A stretch of DNA of 64,000 nucleotides from Acanthosepion esculentum (GCA_964036315.1 OZ038492.1:36299618-36363617); one strand, 5' to 3'. Positions 22,764 through 31,847 are shown, counted from the stretch's first letter. Numbers and translations are program-made. The notes: generated by a model from the letters alone, not told the origin.

Positions 22764-23055
22764 GTCCGGTTGCCTCTAGTTAGGATCGAAACTCGACTGC
22801 ATTGGCATCAGTCGGGGATTCCGCCGCTATGCCGTTGGCGCATGGCAGGGATGAAGGTGAATTTAAGCGTATTCATTTTTAGATAAATACACAGTGACTG
22901 AGAGAACTCGATTCGTTTTTACCGAAGCGTCTTGCATTATAAGCAGTAATAGTCACTGCTTACAAACTCACACTTCCTCCCCCGAGACGTCAAACGAAAT
23001 ACATTTTTCAGGAGCATATATATTGTCGTTCAAAGACAGACTGTTTCGCTGTATC
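22710..23055 (-). mobile_element. RZ-2: retrozyme-like tandem unit with hammerhead and tRNA-like boxes
   Basis: Minus strand. One full unit lies between two ribozyme regions whose predicted cleavage points are at 22,719/22,720 and 23,034/23,035, i.e. 315 nt apart. Inside are an A-box-like CGGCATAGCGG and a B-box-like AGTTTCGATCC about 30 nt apart, as in tRNA genes. The upstream ribozyme copy is truncated by a (CA)n tract (23,056 on) and keeps only the 3' half. Known parallels are metazoan retrozymes and schistosome Sm-alpha repeats, which combine pol III boxes with a hammerhead. There is no ORF; mobilisation would depend on another element's RT. Confidence 0.75.
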
Positions 23056-23204
<149 letters not shown>

Positions 23205-23206
<2 letters not shown>

Positions 23207-23349
23207 TATGCAGTTTTACATTAGAACATGCATATACCCACTACAAAACTGTACATCTTGTTTCAACGTTAAAAAACATTTTAACGTTGAAACAAGATGT
23301 ACAGTTTTGTAGTGGGTATATGCATGTTCGAATTTGACACTGCATAATA
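23205..23349. repeat. Palindrome PAL-B
   Basis: TTATGCAGTTTTACATTAGA and the following ACATGCATATACCCACTAC to TTTCAACGTTAAAA pair with the complementary right arm ending CTGCATAATA. The arms are about 68 bp with a loop of about 5 bp (AACAT) and a few mismatches near the outer end. No copy elsewhere in this window was noticed. Confidence 0.88.
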
Positions 23350-23440
23350 AGCAAGTATTTATTGCTCTACTTTTGTATTGAGGCCTATTTTAAATTAATG
23401 CTTTGAACGCTGAAATCTTACTCTTCGTTGTTTTACCTTT

Positions 23441-23442
<2 letters not shown>

Positions 23443-23496
<54 letters not shown>
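23443..23496. repeat. (TA)n microsatellite
   Basis: About 27 TA units before HP-5. The preceding 23,350-23,442 is unassigned. Confidence 0.98.
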
Positions 23497-23499
<3 letters not shown>

Positions 23500-23702
23500 G
23501 AAATATAGTCTTAAAGTGTGCTATATTTATGGGGTAAAGTGCTCAATATCAGAGATAGAGCGTGTGTAAATATAAAAGTGGACATGGAAGTCAGCACTTA
23601 GAGGCGACAGTCTGTTTCATGCTAGTGCAATCGTCGGGCGACTCTTGCACTAGCATGAAACAGACTGTCGCCTCTAAGTGCTGACTTCCATGTCCACTTT
23701 TA

Positions 23703-23707
<5 letters not shown>
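23495..23707 (+). mobile_element. Hairpin element HP-5, best-preserved copy
   Basis: The arm (GCAGAAATATAGTCTTAAAG to AAATATAAAAGTG) is followed by a stem GGACATGGAAGTCAGCACTT continuing AGAGGCGACAGTCTGTTTC and CATGCTAGTGCAA, each perfectly complemented on the other side (TTGCACTAGCATGAAACAG onward to CATGTCC). The loop is about TCGTCGGGCGACTC. The stem is about 53 bp without mismatches. Its sequence differs from HP-1 in both arms at the same places. Confidence 0.92.
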
Positions 23708-23794
<87 letters not shown>

Positions 23795-23806
23795 TAGATA
23801 GATCGA
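23706..23806. repeat. (TA)n, (GA)n and GATA-type repeats
   Basis: About 23 TA units pass into about 15 GA units, then AGATAGATAGATAGA-like sequence. Bases 23,807-24,083 are unassigned. Confidence 0.97.
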
Positions 23807-24082
23807 GTATGTACAGGAATCGGACAAAATGATAGGAAAACGAAAAGATAGGAAATAGATCTTAATCTAACATTTTTCACTTTATTAAAATGATAAAAAA
23901 CTAATTAAAAGCAGAGACGTAGATTGTGTGCTGCGTTAGTCTATTTCATTGCTTAGATACGTGTCACGTGTATTGAAGTAACAGATAATATTCAAATAAG
24001 AAAAAATGTATATACATGTGTGTATATATTTAAAAAAGATAAACCTTTTATGTATAGATTATTCAACAAAACAGATATAATA

Positions 24083-24405
<323 letters not shown>

Positions 24406-24423
24406 ATATATATATGTATATAC

Positions 24424-24561
24424 TGGACGACTCTTCGATAGAATTGAGTCACTCTCAGTCACTGTGTGTTTATCCGAATCTAAAAATAAACACGCTAAAA
24501 TTCACCTTCATCCCGTACCGTAAGCTGATGGCTTAATGGGAGAAATGATGAGCTGTGAAAC
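24424..24561 (+). mobile_element. RZ-3, 5' part, cut by the Gypsy insertion
   Basis: GACTCTTCGATAGAATTGAG and CAGTCACTGTGTGTTTATCC through AAACACGCTAAAATTCACC match the body of the RZ unit at 56.3-56.6 kb. TGGCTTAATGG fits the A box exactly. The B-box region and helix I are deleted: after GGGAGAA the sequence jumps to ATGATGAGCTGTGAAAC, the ribozyme core. The rest of the ribozyme resumes at 30,144, on the far side of the LTR element. Confidence 0.8.
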
Positions 24562-25283
24562 TATGGTGATGGGGGGTAGAGTTCTCGTTGTTAATTGTTG
24601 CTTGTATCAGAAGGTAGATAAATAGTAGCAGTCCTTCGGGACAGCCGCTAGTTTGGCCTAAAGGTTCAACAAGCAATCAAATTGGGGTCACCATAACATA
24701 AACAAAATAACATACGAAAGAGAAGGGTATATCAAAAACACTTTGTATTTAAATGCAACATCAATGAATAGTACAATGTTTCTTGATTTACACGCACAAA
24801 GTCCGTTACAAAATGTTCATTCATAGAAGAGAAATCCGATTATTAAAAGAATATAAGTGTCTTTTGTTAATACTTAAGTTCATGACGTGCTGGTCACAGG
24901 AGATGAAAGGTGAGGTCAATGGGTTGGTAGGAGTCCTTTGATATCTCCGTTGGTGAAGGAAGGCTGAAGGCATCGGGTTTGATGGGTGAGAAAAGCGTAG
25001 CGACATTCACTGACGGTACTTCAAAGCTTTCTCTCCTAGAAGTGAATTTATCGCTCTATTTATGTGTGCCCATCGGATCAGAGTCAGTCTGCTGAAACAA
25101 ACTGTTGGGTATGGCGCGGAGCCGTTTAATTGGTGGAAATTGCTTATTATTCTTTTTATTTCTTTTTAATTTTCCCCCGGAAATTCTGCGTGGAGCCGGG
25201 TGCGCAAAGACCAGTATTGGTCATTTGCTGTCTAAACCTCTGAGGGTTAATATCCGGCCCTTCGCTTGCTCCGTGCCACCACA
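24562..25283 (-). repeat. 3' LTR of the Gypsy element
   Basis: 722 bp, reading in the element's sense TGTGGTGGCACGGAGCAAGC to CCCCATCACCATA. If only TG...CA termini are counted it is 720 bp (24,564-25,283). The weak purine tract CTGGGGCGAAAG lies just inside at about 25,287-25,300. Confidence 0.93.
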
Positions 25284-25317
25284 TAACTTTCGCCCCAGTA
25301 AACGGAGTTGTTGTTGT

Positions 25318-25362
25318 TGTTTTTTTTTTTTTTGTTTTTTTTTTTCTTGTTTTTTTTTAGTA
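25318..25362. repeat. T-rich tract inside the Gypsy element
   Basis: GTTGTTGTTG followed by broken poly-T over about 40 bp, between the pol stop region and the 3' LTR; A-rich in the element's sense. Confidence 0.9.
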
Positions 25363-28300
25363 ATAAAAATATGTGTTTTCTTTCTTCCATTTAATCGTTC
25401 TACCGGACTTCGTTCTAGTTTCTGGTTTGTTATCATTAGTTTCTTCGGAACAAGATAGGGAGTTATCCAAATCCGGTCTTGATCCAATGGAATCTTTTGA
25501 TTTTATATTTTCAGAAATATATGCAGGTTTTAGTCTATCTATTGAAACATTAAAATGTACGTCATCCGATCTTTTAATAGTAAAATATTTTTCATGACGA
25601 CTTAATACTTGGAATGGACCTGTGTATGGAGCTTCCAATGGCTTTCTTACTCTGTCTGTTCTTAGCCAGATACTTTTACATGTTTGTAAATCTTTTGGAA
25701 TGTAAGAATTAGGTATTGTATGCAGGTGTCCCCTGGATAATTTGTCCATGTCAAATTTTTGCATCTCGTCGGCTAGAATTTTAACGTGCGAGTTTGTCAT
25801 TTCACTATTCTCGTTCTTGATAGAGTCAATTAACAATCGGGGGACTTGTGCATGACTCCCTGTTACTGCAGTAAATGAAGAATAGTTTGATTCGTTAGGT
25901 GTTATCCTCATTCCCAAAAGGACGATAGGAAGAGCTGACAACCACGATACTTTCCTGGCTATAATAGCCGTTTTTAAAGTTCTGTGTGCTCGCTCAACTA
26001 ATCCATTCGTTTGCGGATGGTACGCCGTTGTTCGTAATCTGTGGAAGCCTATTATTTTTGATAGTTCTGAGAATAATTCGGATTCAAATTGGCTTCCTCT
26101 GTCCGTAACGACATGAAGAGGAACCCCGAATCGGGAGATCCACAGATTGACAAAAGCCGTTGATATTGATTTTGCCGTAATTTCTGTTATTGGGCATGCT
26201 TCTATCCATCTCGTATTTCTATCAATGCATGTTAATAAATATCGATATGGTGAAAAATAAGGGTCAGTTTGGTTCTTTACTGGTGGTAAGGGACCGACAA
26301 TATCCACATGCACCGTTTCAAAACGACTGGAAGGTAATTCAAATGGATTTACTTTGCTCTTTGTGTGTTTTATTATTTTTGCTTGTTGGCAGTGCTGGCA
26401 TTCTGTGCACCAGGTTTTTATTGACTTGTCCATCTTCGGCCAATAGTATCTGGATTTTATTATTTTTCTTGAAGATGTTATTCCTGGATGTGATAGATTA
26501 TGCAGACTGTCAAATACCGATTTTCTGAGTTTTTCAGTCACAAAAGGTCGTGGAAAAGGTAATGTCGTGTCACATAATATGGTTTCATTTTGATTTATTG
26601 TGTATGGTTTCAGTTGATCTTTGAATGCCTGAATTTCATTGTCAGTAGCTTGATGCTTCATTATTTCTTGTAAGTCACATATATCAATAGTGATCGCGTT
26701 GACAGGTCGTGATAAACAATCAGCTACTATATTTTGTGAACCTCTTATATGTGAAATGTCATTTACATATTCGCTGATAAAACAGAGGTGACGCTGTTGT
26801 CTATCTGATTTTAAGGAAGACTGGCTTTTAAAAGCACTGCAAAGTGGTTTGTGATCCGTCAGTAACATTACATTTCTGCCTTCTATTAAATGTTTAAAAT
26901 GGAGTACTGCTAGATAGGCAGCTAGTAGTTCTCTGTCAAAAGTAGAATATTTTTGTTGGGTTTGGGATAATTTCTTTGAAAAGAAACCTATGGGGATGGG
27001 TTGATTATCAATCATTTGATGAAGTGCTGCACCCACCGCATAATTCGAACTGTCTGTTACAAGTTGATAGTTGTTAGCTTTCGAGCTGGGGAAAGCCAAA
27101 ACAGTTACATTTGATAAAGACTTTTTCATATTTTCGAAAGATTCAATTTCTTCCTTTGTTAGGGTTAATGACTTGGAATTTTGGTTTAAACGTATTTTTT
27201 CCGTGAGAGGTAGTATGATATCGCTGAAATTTGGCACAAGTTTTCTGTAAAAATTTGCCATTCCGATGAATCGGCGTAGTGATTTGGAATCGTTTGGTTG
27301 AGGAAATTCACTTAATTCATTCAACTTTTTAGCACTGGGTTTGAGACCACTAGCAGAAATATGAAATCCTAAAAAGTCTAATTCATTAGCACTAAATATG
27401 CATTTGGAGAGACAAATTTTAAAATCGTACTCACTCAGTTTTTGTAGTACTAGGTCGATATGCTTGGAATGAGTTTCTTCATCTTCTGAGAATATAAGGA
27501 TATCGTCGATATATACAAAGGTATAATCAGTATCACGAAAGATATTGTCCATCATTCTCTGAAAAGTACATGATGCGTTCCGTAGTCCGAAAGGCATATA
27601 GTTATATTCAAATAACCCAAAAGGGGTAGAGATGGCTGTCTTGCAAACATCCTCCGGATGTACAGGTATCTGATGATAAGCAGACGACAGGTCTATCTTT
27701 GAAAAGAACTTCTTATTATGAAGCTTCGAAGACAAGGAATTTATATTTGGGACTTGATATCGATCGGCTTTTGTTATGGTATTTAAATGTCTGTAATCGC
27801 CAACAGGTCTATATGTGCCGTCTGACTTCGGTACCATATGTAAGGCTGAACTCCATTCAGAGTTTGAAGGGGAAATTATTCCTGCCTTTAGGAGTTTCTT
27901 GAATTCCTCTTTTGCAATTTCACATCTCTGAGCTGATAATTGTCTGGCTCTGGAGAAAGTAGGAGGGTTGCTACCAGTTTCTATTCTATGGAATATCTTT
28001 GGTTTTGTTGCATTCGTGTCGCGATGAGGAGAAATTAAGTTTGGGTATTTCTCCAGAATTGCTCGTACCATTTTGTTAGCATCTTTATTCGGTACTAAAT
28101 CTCTATTCATGATAATAGACGATGGATGTGCATCGGATTGTCTATTAGTCATTTTATCAATCAGCTTATTGTTTGTGCAGTCCACCATTAGCCCGAAATG
28201 GTTTAGGAAATCGTATCCTAGGAGTGGCTGAGCAGTTTCGGCTATTATAAATGTCCAGGTAAATTCTCGTCTGAGGTTCCGTAGTGTTAGATTCAATACT

Positions 28301-28494
28301 GCTTGTCCTGAGCATTCAATCTTTTGACCGTTGGCAGACACTAAAGAGATATTGGTTGGGTATGTTACAGCTCCGCTTAAATATCTCTTCGGAAGTATAG
28401 ATACGGCAGCTCCTGTATCCACAATAAAATTTAAACTTTGAGCTCCTAACCGTGCGGCTACAATGAGAAGCGGCGAGGAAATGGAAGCTAACAC
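25357..28494 (-). CDS. pol: Gypsy pol polyprotein: protease, RT, RNase H, integrase
   Basis: An uninterrupted frame of 1,045 codons (counted from a GTG; it is probably entered by frameshift from gag). Aspartic protease: FIVDTGAAVSIL, D26. Reverse transcriptase: FSKIDLSSAYHQI (D268) and FVYIDDILIF (D330, D331). RNase H: VTDSSNYAVG (D481), DRELLAAYLAV (E522), LLTDHKPL (D547), ADCLSRP (D592). Integrase: zinc-binding H665, H669, C699, C702, then catalytic D731, D798 and E834 with 35 residues between the last two. A GPF motif (PYTGPFQVL) and IDRLKPAY follow near the end; no chromodomain is evident. All catalytic residues are present. It makes cDNA and inserts it into the genome in a virus-like particle. 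Confidence 0.95.
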   Translation of the reverse strand: MLASISSPLLIVAARLGAQSLNFIVDTGAAVSILPKRYLSGAVTYPTNISLVSANGQKIECSGQAVLNLTLRNLRREFTWTFIIAETAQPLLGYDFLNHFGLMVDCTNNKLIDKMTNRQSDAHPSSIIMNRDLVPNKDANKMVRAILEKYPNLISPHRDTNATKPKIFHRIETGSNPPTFSRARQLSAQRCEIAKEEFKKLLKAGIISPSNSEWSSALHMVPKSDGTYRPVGDYRHLNTITKADRYQVPNINSLSSKLHNKKFFSKIDLSSAYHQIPVHPEDVCKTAISTPFGLFEYNYMPFGLRNASCTFQRMMDNIFRDTDYTFVYIDDILIFSEDEETHSKHIDLVLQKLSEYDFKICLSKCIFSANELDFLGFHISASGLKPSAKKLNELSEFPQPNDSKSLRRFIGMANFYRKLVPNFSDIILPLTEKIRLNQNSKSLTLTKEEIESFENMKKSLSNVTVLAFPSSKANNYQLVTDSSNYAVGAALHQMIDNQPIPIGFFSKKLSQTQQKYSTFDRELLAAYLAVLHFKHLIEGRNVMLLTDHKPLCSAFKSQSSLKSDRQQRHLCFISEYVNDISHIRGSQNIVADCLSRPVNAITIDICDLQEIMKHQATDNEIQAFKDQLKPYTINQNETILCDTTLPFPRPFVTEKLRKSVFDSLHNLSHPGITSSRKIIKSRYYWPKMDKSIKTWCTECQHCQQAKIIKHTKSKVNPFELPSSRFETVHVDIVGPLPPVKNQTDPYFSPYRYLLTCIDRNTRWIEACPITEITAKSISTAFVNLWISRFGVPLHVVTDRGSQFESELFSELSKIIGFHRLRTTAYHPQTNGLVERAHRTLKTAIIARKVSWLSALPIVLLGMRITPNESNYSSFTAVTGSHAQVPRLLIDSIKNENSEMTNSHVKILADEMQKFDMDKLSRGHLHTIPNSYIPKDLQTCKSIWLRTDRVRKPLEAPYTGPFQVLSRHEKYFTIKRSDDVHFNVSIDRLKPAYISENIKSKDSIGSRPDLDNSLSCSEETNDNKPETRTKSGRTIKWKKENTYFYY

Positions 28495-28505
28495 CTCTCG
28501 CCTAG

Positions 28506-29312
28506 TTAGTTTTCCGAAATCTCACGAGGAACTGGTGAATTTGGGCGAGAGTTGGGTTGCATTTGAACATCCCGTTTATTTGGCCATCTGCACCACGGCT
28601 TACAAAATTTTGCACGTTCCGCAAAGTATAAATGCGCTCGGCAAATTAGAGGTTTTTGGTCCTTGTTAAAAGGGCGAACACTGGTAGGGAATTTATTTTC
28701 ACTGTGGGAACAGCCATGTATCCTTTTAGTTTCATTTTTATTTTGCTGTTCATCCCTTTGCTTCCCCGAAATCTGTCGAATATGTGCGGTGTCTTGTTTG
28801 TTAAAATATAATAGTAAGTCATCCGCCATTCTTCCAAGGCGATCTGTGTCTAAATCGACTTGTGCCGCTACCACTGGTTTAATGGAGTGAGGTAGGGCTT
28901 GAATAAATTTGTGACGTACGATATCGTCCCCTACGCCAATTCGGCTTGCTAATGACATAAGTTCATTCAGGTATACTGAGGGACGACCTGTTACAGTCGA
29001 TGACGACATTAATTTGTCCAGCATCTCTGGTTTTGTTTTCTCGTAAGCGCCCGTCACTGCTTCTCTTAGTGCGTCGTAATCTTTTGATTGCAGTATAGTT
29101 GGCTGTATATTTCCTACTATGTCCACAGGGAGAGCTGCCAAAGTGTTAAAAAATTTTTGACTGGTCTGTCTTATATTTGCAATATTAAATTGCGCCTCCA
29201 TTATCGCAAACCAAGCTATTACGTTTGATTCAATGAAGTTTGGTGGTTTTATCGCAACAGCTTGGATTGGTTGGTTTTGATTAATTGTAGTTTCTTCAGC
29301 GTCATCTGCCAT
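28506..29312 (-). CDS. gag: Gypsy gag protein
   Basis: 268 codons starting at an ATG (29,310-29,312). The N-terminal half (KPPNFIESNVIAWFAIMEAQ onward) is a capsid-like region typical of Gypsy Gag. The C-terminal zinc knuckle is of the unusual type C224-x2-H227-x9-C237-x3-C241 rather than CCHC. The stop follows PREISEN. The pol frame is -1 relative to gag. It becomes open just after a TGA at about 28,530 and overlaps gag by only about 20 nt, across TTTCGGAAAACTAACTAGG, so any -1 shift must happen there, perhaps on GGAAAAC. Gag would form the particle that packages the element RNA. Confidence 0.92.
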   Translation of the reverse strand: MADDAEETTINQNQPIQAVAIKPPNFIESNVIAWFAIMEAQFNIANIRQTSQKFFNTLAALPVDIVGNIQPTILQSKDYDALREAVTGAYEKTKPEMLDKLMSSSTVTGRPSVYLNELMSLASRIGVGDDIVRHKFIQALPHSIKPVVAAQVDLDTDRLGRMADDLLLYFNKQDTAHIRQISGKQRDEQQNKNETKRIHGCSHSENKFPTSVRPFNKDQKPLICRAHLYFAERAKFCKPWCRWPNKRDVQMQPNSRPNSPVPREISEN

Positions 29313-29395
29313 GTTTTTGGTTTGTGTTGAATAAAAATTCTAATTTTGTGACAGTTCAATTTTTTTTTTTTTTGTGCGTGCGTGTATATATATGT

Positions 29396-29419
29396 GTTAA
29401 AATCACGTCGGCGTCACCA
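29396..29419 (-). promoter_or_regulatory. Primer-binding site for tRNA-Trp
   Basis: In element sense TGGTGACGCCGACGTGATT follows the 5' LTR after a 2-nt spacer. It matches the complement of the 3' end of animal tRNA-Trp (TGGTGACCCCGACGTGATT) with a single C-to-G change, and the match continues through TTT(T/G)AACAC. Minus-strand cDNA synthesis should therefore be primed by tRNA-Trp. Confidence 0.85.
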
Positions 29420-29421
29420 CT

Positions 29422-30143
29422 TATGGTGATGGGGAGTAGAGTTCTCGTTGTTAATTGTTGCTTGTATCAGAAGGTAGATAAATAGTAGCAGTCCTTCGGG
29501 ACAGCCGCTAGTTTGGCCTAAAGGTTCAACAAGCAATCAAATTGGGGTCACCATAACATAAACAAAATAACATACGAAAGAGAAGGGTATATCAAAAACA
29601 CTTTGTATTTAAATGCAACATCAATGAATAGTACAATGTTTCTTGATTTACACGCACAAAGTCCGTTACAAAATGTTCATTCATAGAAGAGAAATCCGAT
29701 TATTAAAAGAATATAAGTGTCTTTTGTTAATACTTAAGTTCATGACGTGCTGGTCACAGGAGATGAAAGGTGAGGTCAATGGGTTGGTAGGAGTCCTTTG
29801 ATATCTCCGTTGGTGAAGGAAGGCTGAAGGCATCGGGTTTGATGGGTGAGAAAAGCGTAGCGACATTCACTGACGGTACTTCAAAGCTTTCTCTCCTAGA
29901 AGTGAATTTATCGCTCTATTTATGTGTGCCCATCGGATCAGAGTCAGTCTGCTGAAACAAACTGTTGGGTATGGCGCGGAGCCGTTTAATTGGTGGAAAT
30001 TGCTTATTATTCTTTTTATTTCTTTTTAATTTTCCCCCGGAAATTCTGCGTGGAGCCGGGTGCGCAAAGACCAGTATTGGTCATTTGCTGTCTAAACCTC
30101 TGAGGGTTAATATCCGGTCCTTCGCTTGCTCCGTGCCACCACA
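29422..30143 (-). repeat. 5' LTR of the Gypsy element
   Basis: 722 bp, nearly identical to the 3' LTR. As 5' LTR it should carry the promoter; no clear TATA box was identified. A copy of the same small open frame seen in the other LTR (29,681-29,866) is an LTR shadow, not a gene. Confidence 0.94.
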
Positions 30144-30175
30144 AAACAACGAAACAGTCTGTCTGTGGATGACAA
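30144..30175 (+). mobile_element. RZ-3, 3' part of the ribozyme
   Basis: AAACAACGAAACAGTCTGTC then TGTGGATGAC continues the hammerhead begun at 24,545-24,561. The AAAC at the start is the target duplication. Joined across the insertion, the helix II strand reads ACAAC instead of ACAGC, one mismatch. Confidence 0.85.
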
Positions 30176-30184
30176 AAAACAAAA

Positions 30185-30187
<3 letters not shown>

Positions 30188-30251
<64 letters not shown>
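30188..30251. repeat. (TA)n microsatellite
   Basis: About 31 TA units after the RZ-3 end, the same RZ-to-(TA)n junction as at the other RZ loci. Confidence 0.98.
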
Positions 30252-30253
<2 letters not shown>

Positions 30254-30760
30254 TGCGGTTTCATGGAGAATGTTTTCATCACGGATATTGAGCACTTTCC
30301 ACTAATAATAGCAATATTTAATCTGTGCTATACAGAAATGTGGCACAAGGCCTAATGGGGGTTGGGGAAAGGATGGTCTTCTTCTGTCTTAACTATAACT
30401 TAGCTAGCCGGAATCACTGACCCAATCGTACGAACAATATTCCATACACCAAAACAACACATTCATACGTACCTTTCTTACTACAACCACCATAATGCCT
30501 CACTGTCTCTATGTAAATATTAACTAGTTCCCATATTTACAATTCATTGTCTGTGGGGGCAGGGAAAAAATAACAATTCTAAAAACTATCCCAATGATTA
30601 TTTACAATGTGTATACAAATCTATCTACAAGAAACTAAAGAAAATATTGTTAGTAATAAAAAAACCCACAATCACTAATAATAGCGTTCACGCACACGCG
30701 CGCGCGCACAGACACACACACACACAGGCACACGCACATACACACACACGTATACATATA
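30252..30760. other. Unassigned stretch with a CA/CG-rich microsatellite
   Basis: No gene recognised. At about 30,690-30,752 lies an imperfect (CA)n with a GCGCGCGC core. Confidence 0.5.
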
Positions 30761-30925
30761 TATATATATATTTGAATATTTAGGCAGTATATTTTAATGC
30801 AAACATGTTTAGTTGAATAAACTCGACGTATTATTTTTTCTTTAGCAATTCACCCCTGACGATGAACATGGATGAGACTGAAAGTACTTGAAAAAATAAA
30901 AGAAATAATCAATACTGCATCGTTA
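30760..30925 (+). repeat. Possible PLE-type terminal repeat (T4)
   Basis: TTGAATATTTAGGCAGTATA onward, then CCCCTGACGATGAACATGGA and GAGACTGAAAGTACTTG followed by A-rich sequence. The order CTGANGA ... GAAAG and the A-rich end resemble the terminal repeats of PLE-1 and PLE-2. A similar upstream piece (TATTTAGGAAGCATATCTTG) occurs at 43,780 next to T5. No RT nearby. Confidence 0.35.
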
Positions 30926-31062
30926 TAAGGTATGTCATGTTTATGGGTCAAAGTGCTCTATATCAGGGATAGAGCGTATATATGTATAGAAGTGGACATT
31001 GATGTCAACACCAAGCGGCGACAGTCTGTTTCATGTTTAAACGCAATCGTCAAACCATGAAA
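30925..31062 (+). mobile_element. Hairpin element HP-7, truncated
   Basis: The arm (GTTTATGGGTCAAAGTGCTC, ATCAGGGATAGAGCG) and the left half of the hairpin (GTGGACATTGATGTCAACAC, GGCGACAGTCTGTTTCATG) are present. After a short loop the right half is lost in an A-run. Confidence 0.8.
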
Positions 31063-31069
31063 AAAAAAT

Positions 31070-31435
31070 AATTAGTTCAGGTGGAGACCTTAGAAGTACA
31101 GAGTTGAAGCAGACTTTACAAGGAACCGGAAACACAATTCTGAACAGTAGCAATTTCTAAAGCCTTACTCTACTGTTCAAAAAAACCGGGGAGGAGGGTG
31201 AACCAGGCTATAGACGAACCTATCTACTCCTGTTGGTGTAGGAGAAAAAATGAAATAGTTAATGAATAACATTTCAGAGTTCAAACGCAGGCGTAAGGAG
31301 TACAAAGCTGAAGCTGGCCTTAAAATGACTCAAAACTTAATTCTAATCAAGAAACAAGGTATAAACCTCTACTAAAAGACCGGGGAGGAGTGTGAACCGG
31401 ACGATAGGCGAACCAATCTACTCCTATTGAAAAAT
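31070..31435. repeat. 194-bp tandem duplication (2 units, diverged)
   Basis: ACCGGGGAGGAG(G/T)GTGAACC starts at 31,185 and again at 31,379, 194 bp apart. The flanking CTAT(A)G(A)CGAACC and CTACTCCT(G/A)TTG also repeat, as does (A/G)GAGTACA(A/G)AG(C/T)TGAAGC upstream. Origin unknown; bases 31,436-31,847 are unassigned. Confidence 0.75.
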
Positions 31436-31847
31436 GAAACATATATCGACACATCCACTCGCACGGGACATAGCAAAAGGGCGGGTATTAAATTGGAATT
31501 TCATACGGATATGGGATAAATAAAATAAAACAATTCCCAATATTCCATGGCACTTAGTTTTGCGGTGTTTCAGGTAGCAACTATCAAAATAGACTTTCCT
31601 CTTCTCAGTTCAATCGGCGAGGTACGGCCTAGGAGGATATTACCCCGGTGCTGAGCGTATTCCAATCGTGTTGTACGCTCCTGAGACGAAAACCGACGCC
31701 CTGTAAATCATTTACCTCTGTTTTACGCTATTCAACTCAAACACTTGCATTCACTAAAATCACGTTTATAATTTTTTTTAAAAACTTTTCACTCAAAGCA
31801 AAGCTGAAAGCCATTAGCAAACAAGGGGTTACAGAAGATTTGGAGCG

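Larger units (their letters stand above)
24562..30143 (-). mobile_element. Full-length Ty3/Gypsy LTR retrotransposon
   Basis: A 5.58-kb element in minus orientation: 5' LTR (29,422-30,143), tRNA-Trp primer site, gag, pol (protease-RT-RNase H-integrase) and 3' LTR (24,562-25,283). It is flanked by the 4-bp direct repeat AAAC (24,558-24,561 and 30,144-30,147). I noticed two differences between the LTRs (GGGGGG/GGGGAG near the start, CCGGCCC/CCGGTCC near 25,257/30,117). Together with open gag and pol this indicates a recent insertion. The tRNA-Trp primer and the Cys-His-Cys-Cys gag motif recall the CsRn1 clade of Ty3/Gypsy; this assignment is tentative. Confidence 0.95.

Noticed and set aside
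24424..24561. Active hammerhead in RZ-3
   Set aside because: Helix I and C3 are deleted, a helix II base is changed and the Gypsy element splits the motif.
25105..25350. Open frames within the two LTRs (also 29,965-30,250, 24,821-25,006 and 29,681-29,866)
   Set aside because: They are duplicated only because the LTRs are duplicated, and are not in the element's coding strand arrangement.
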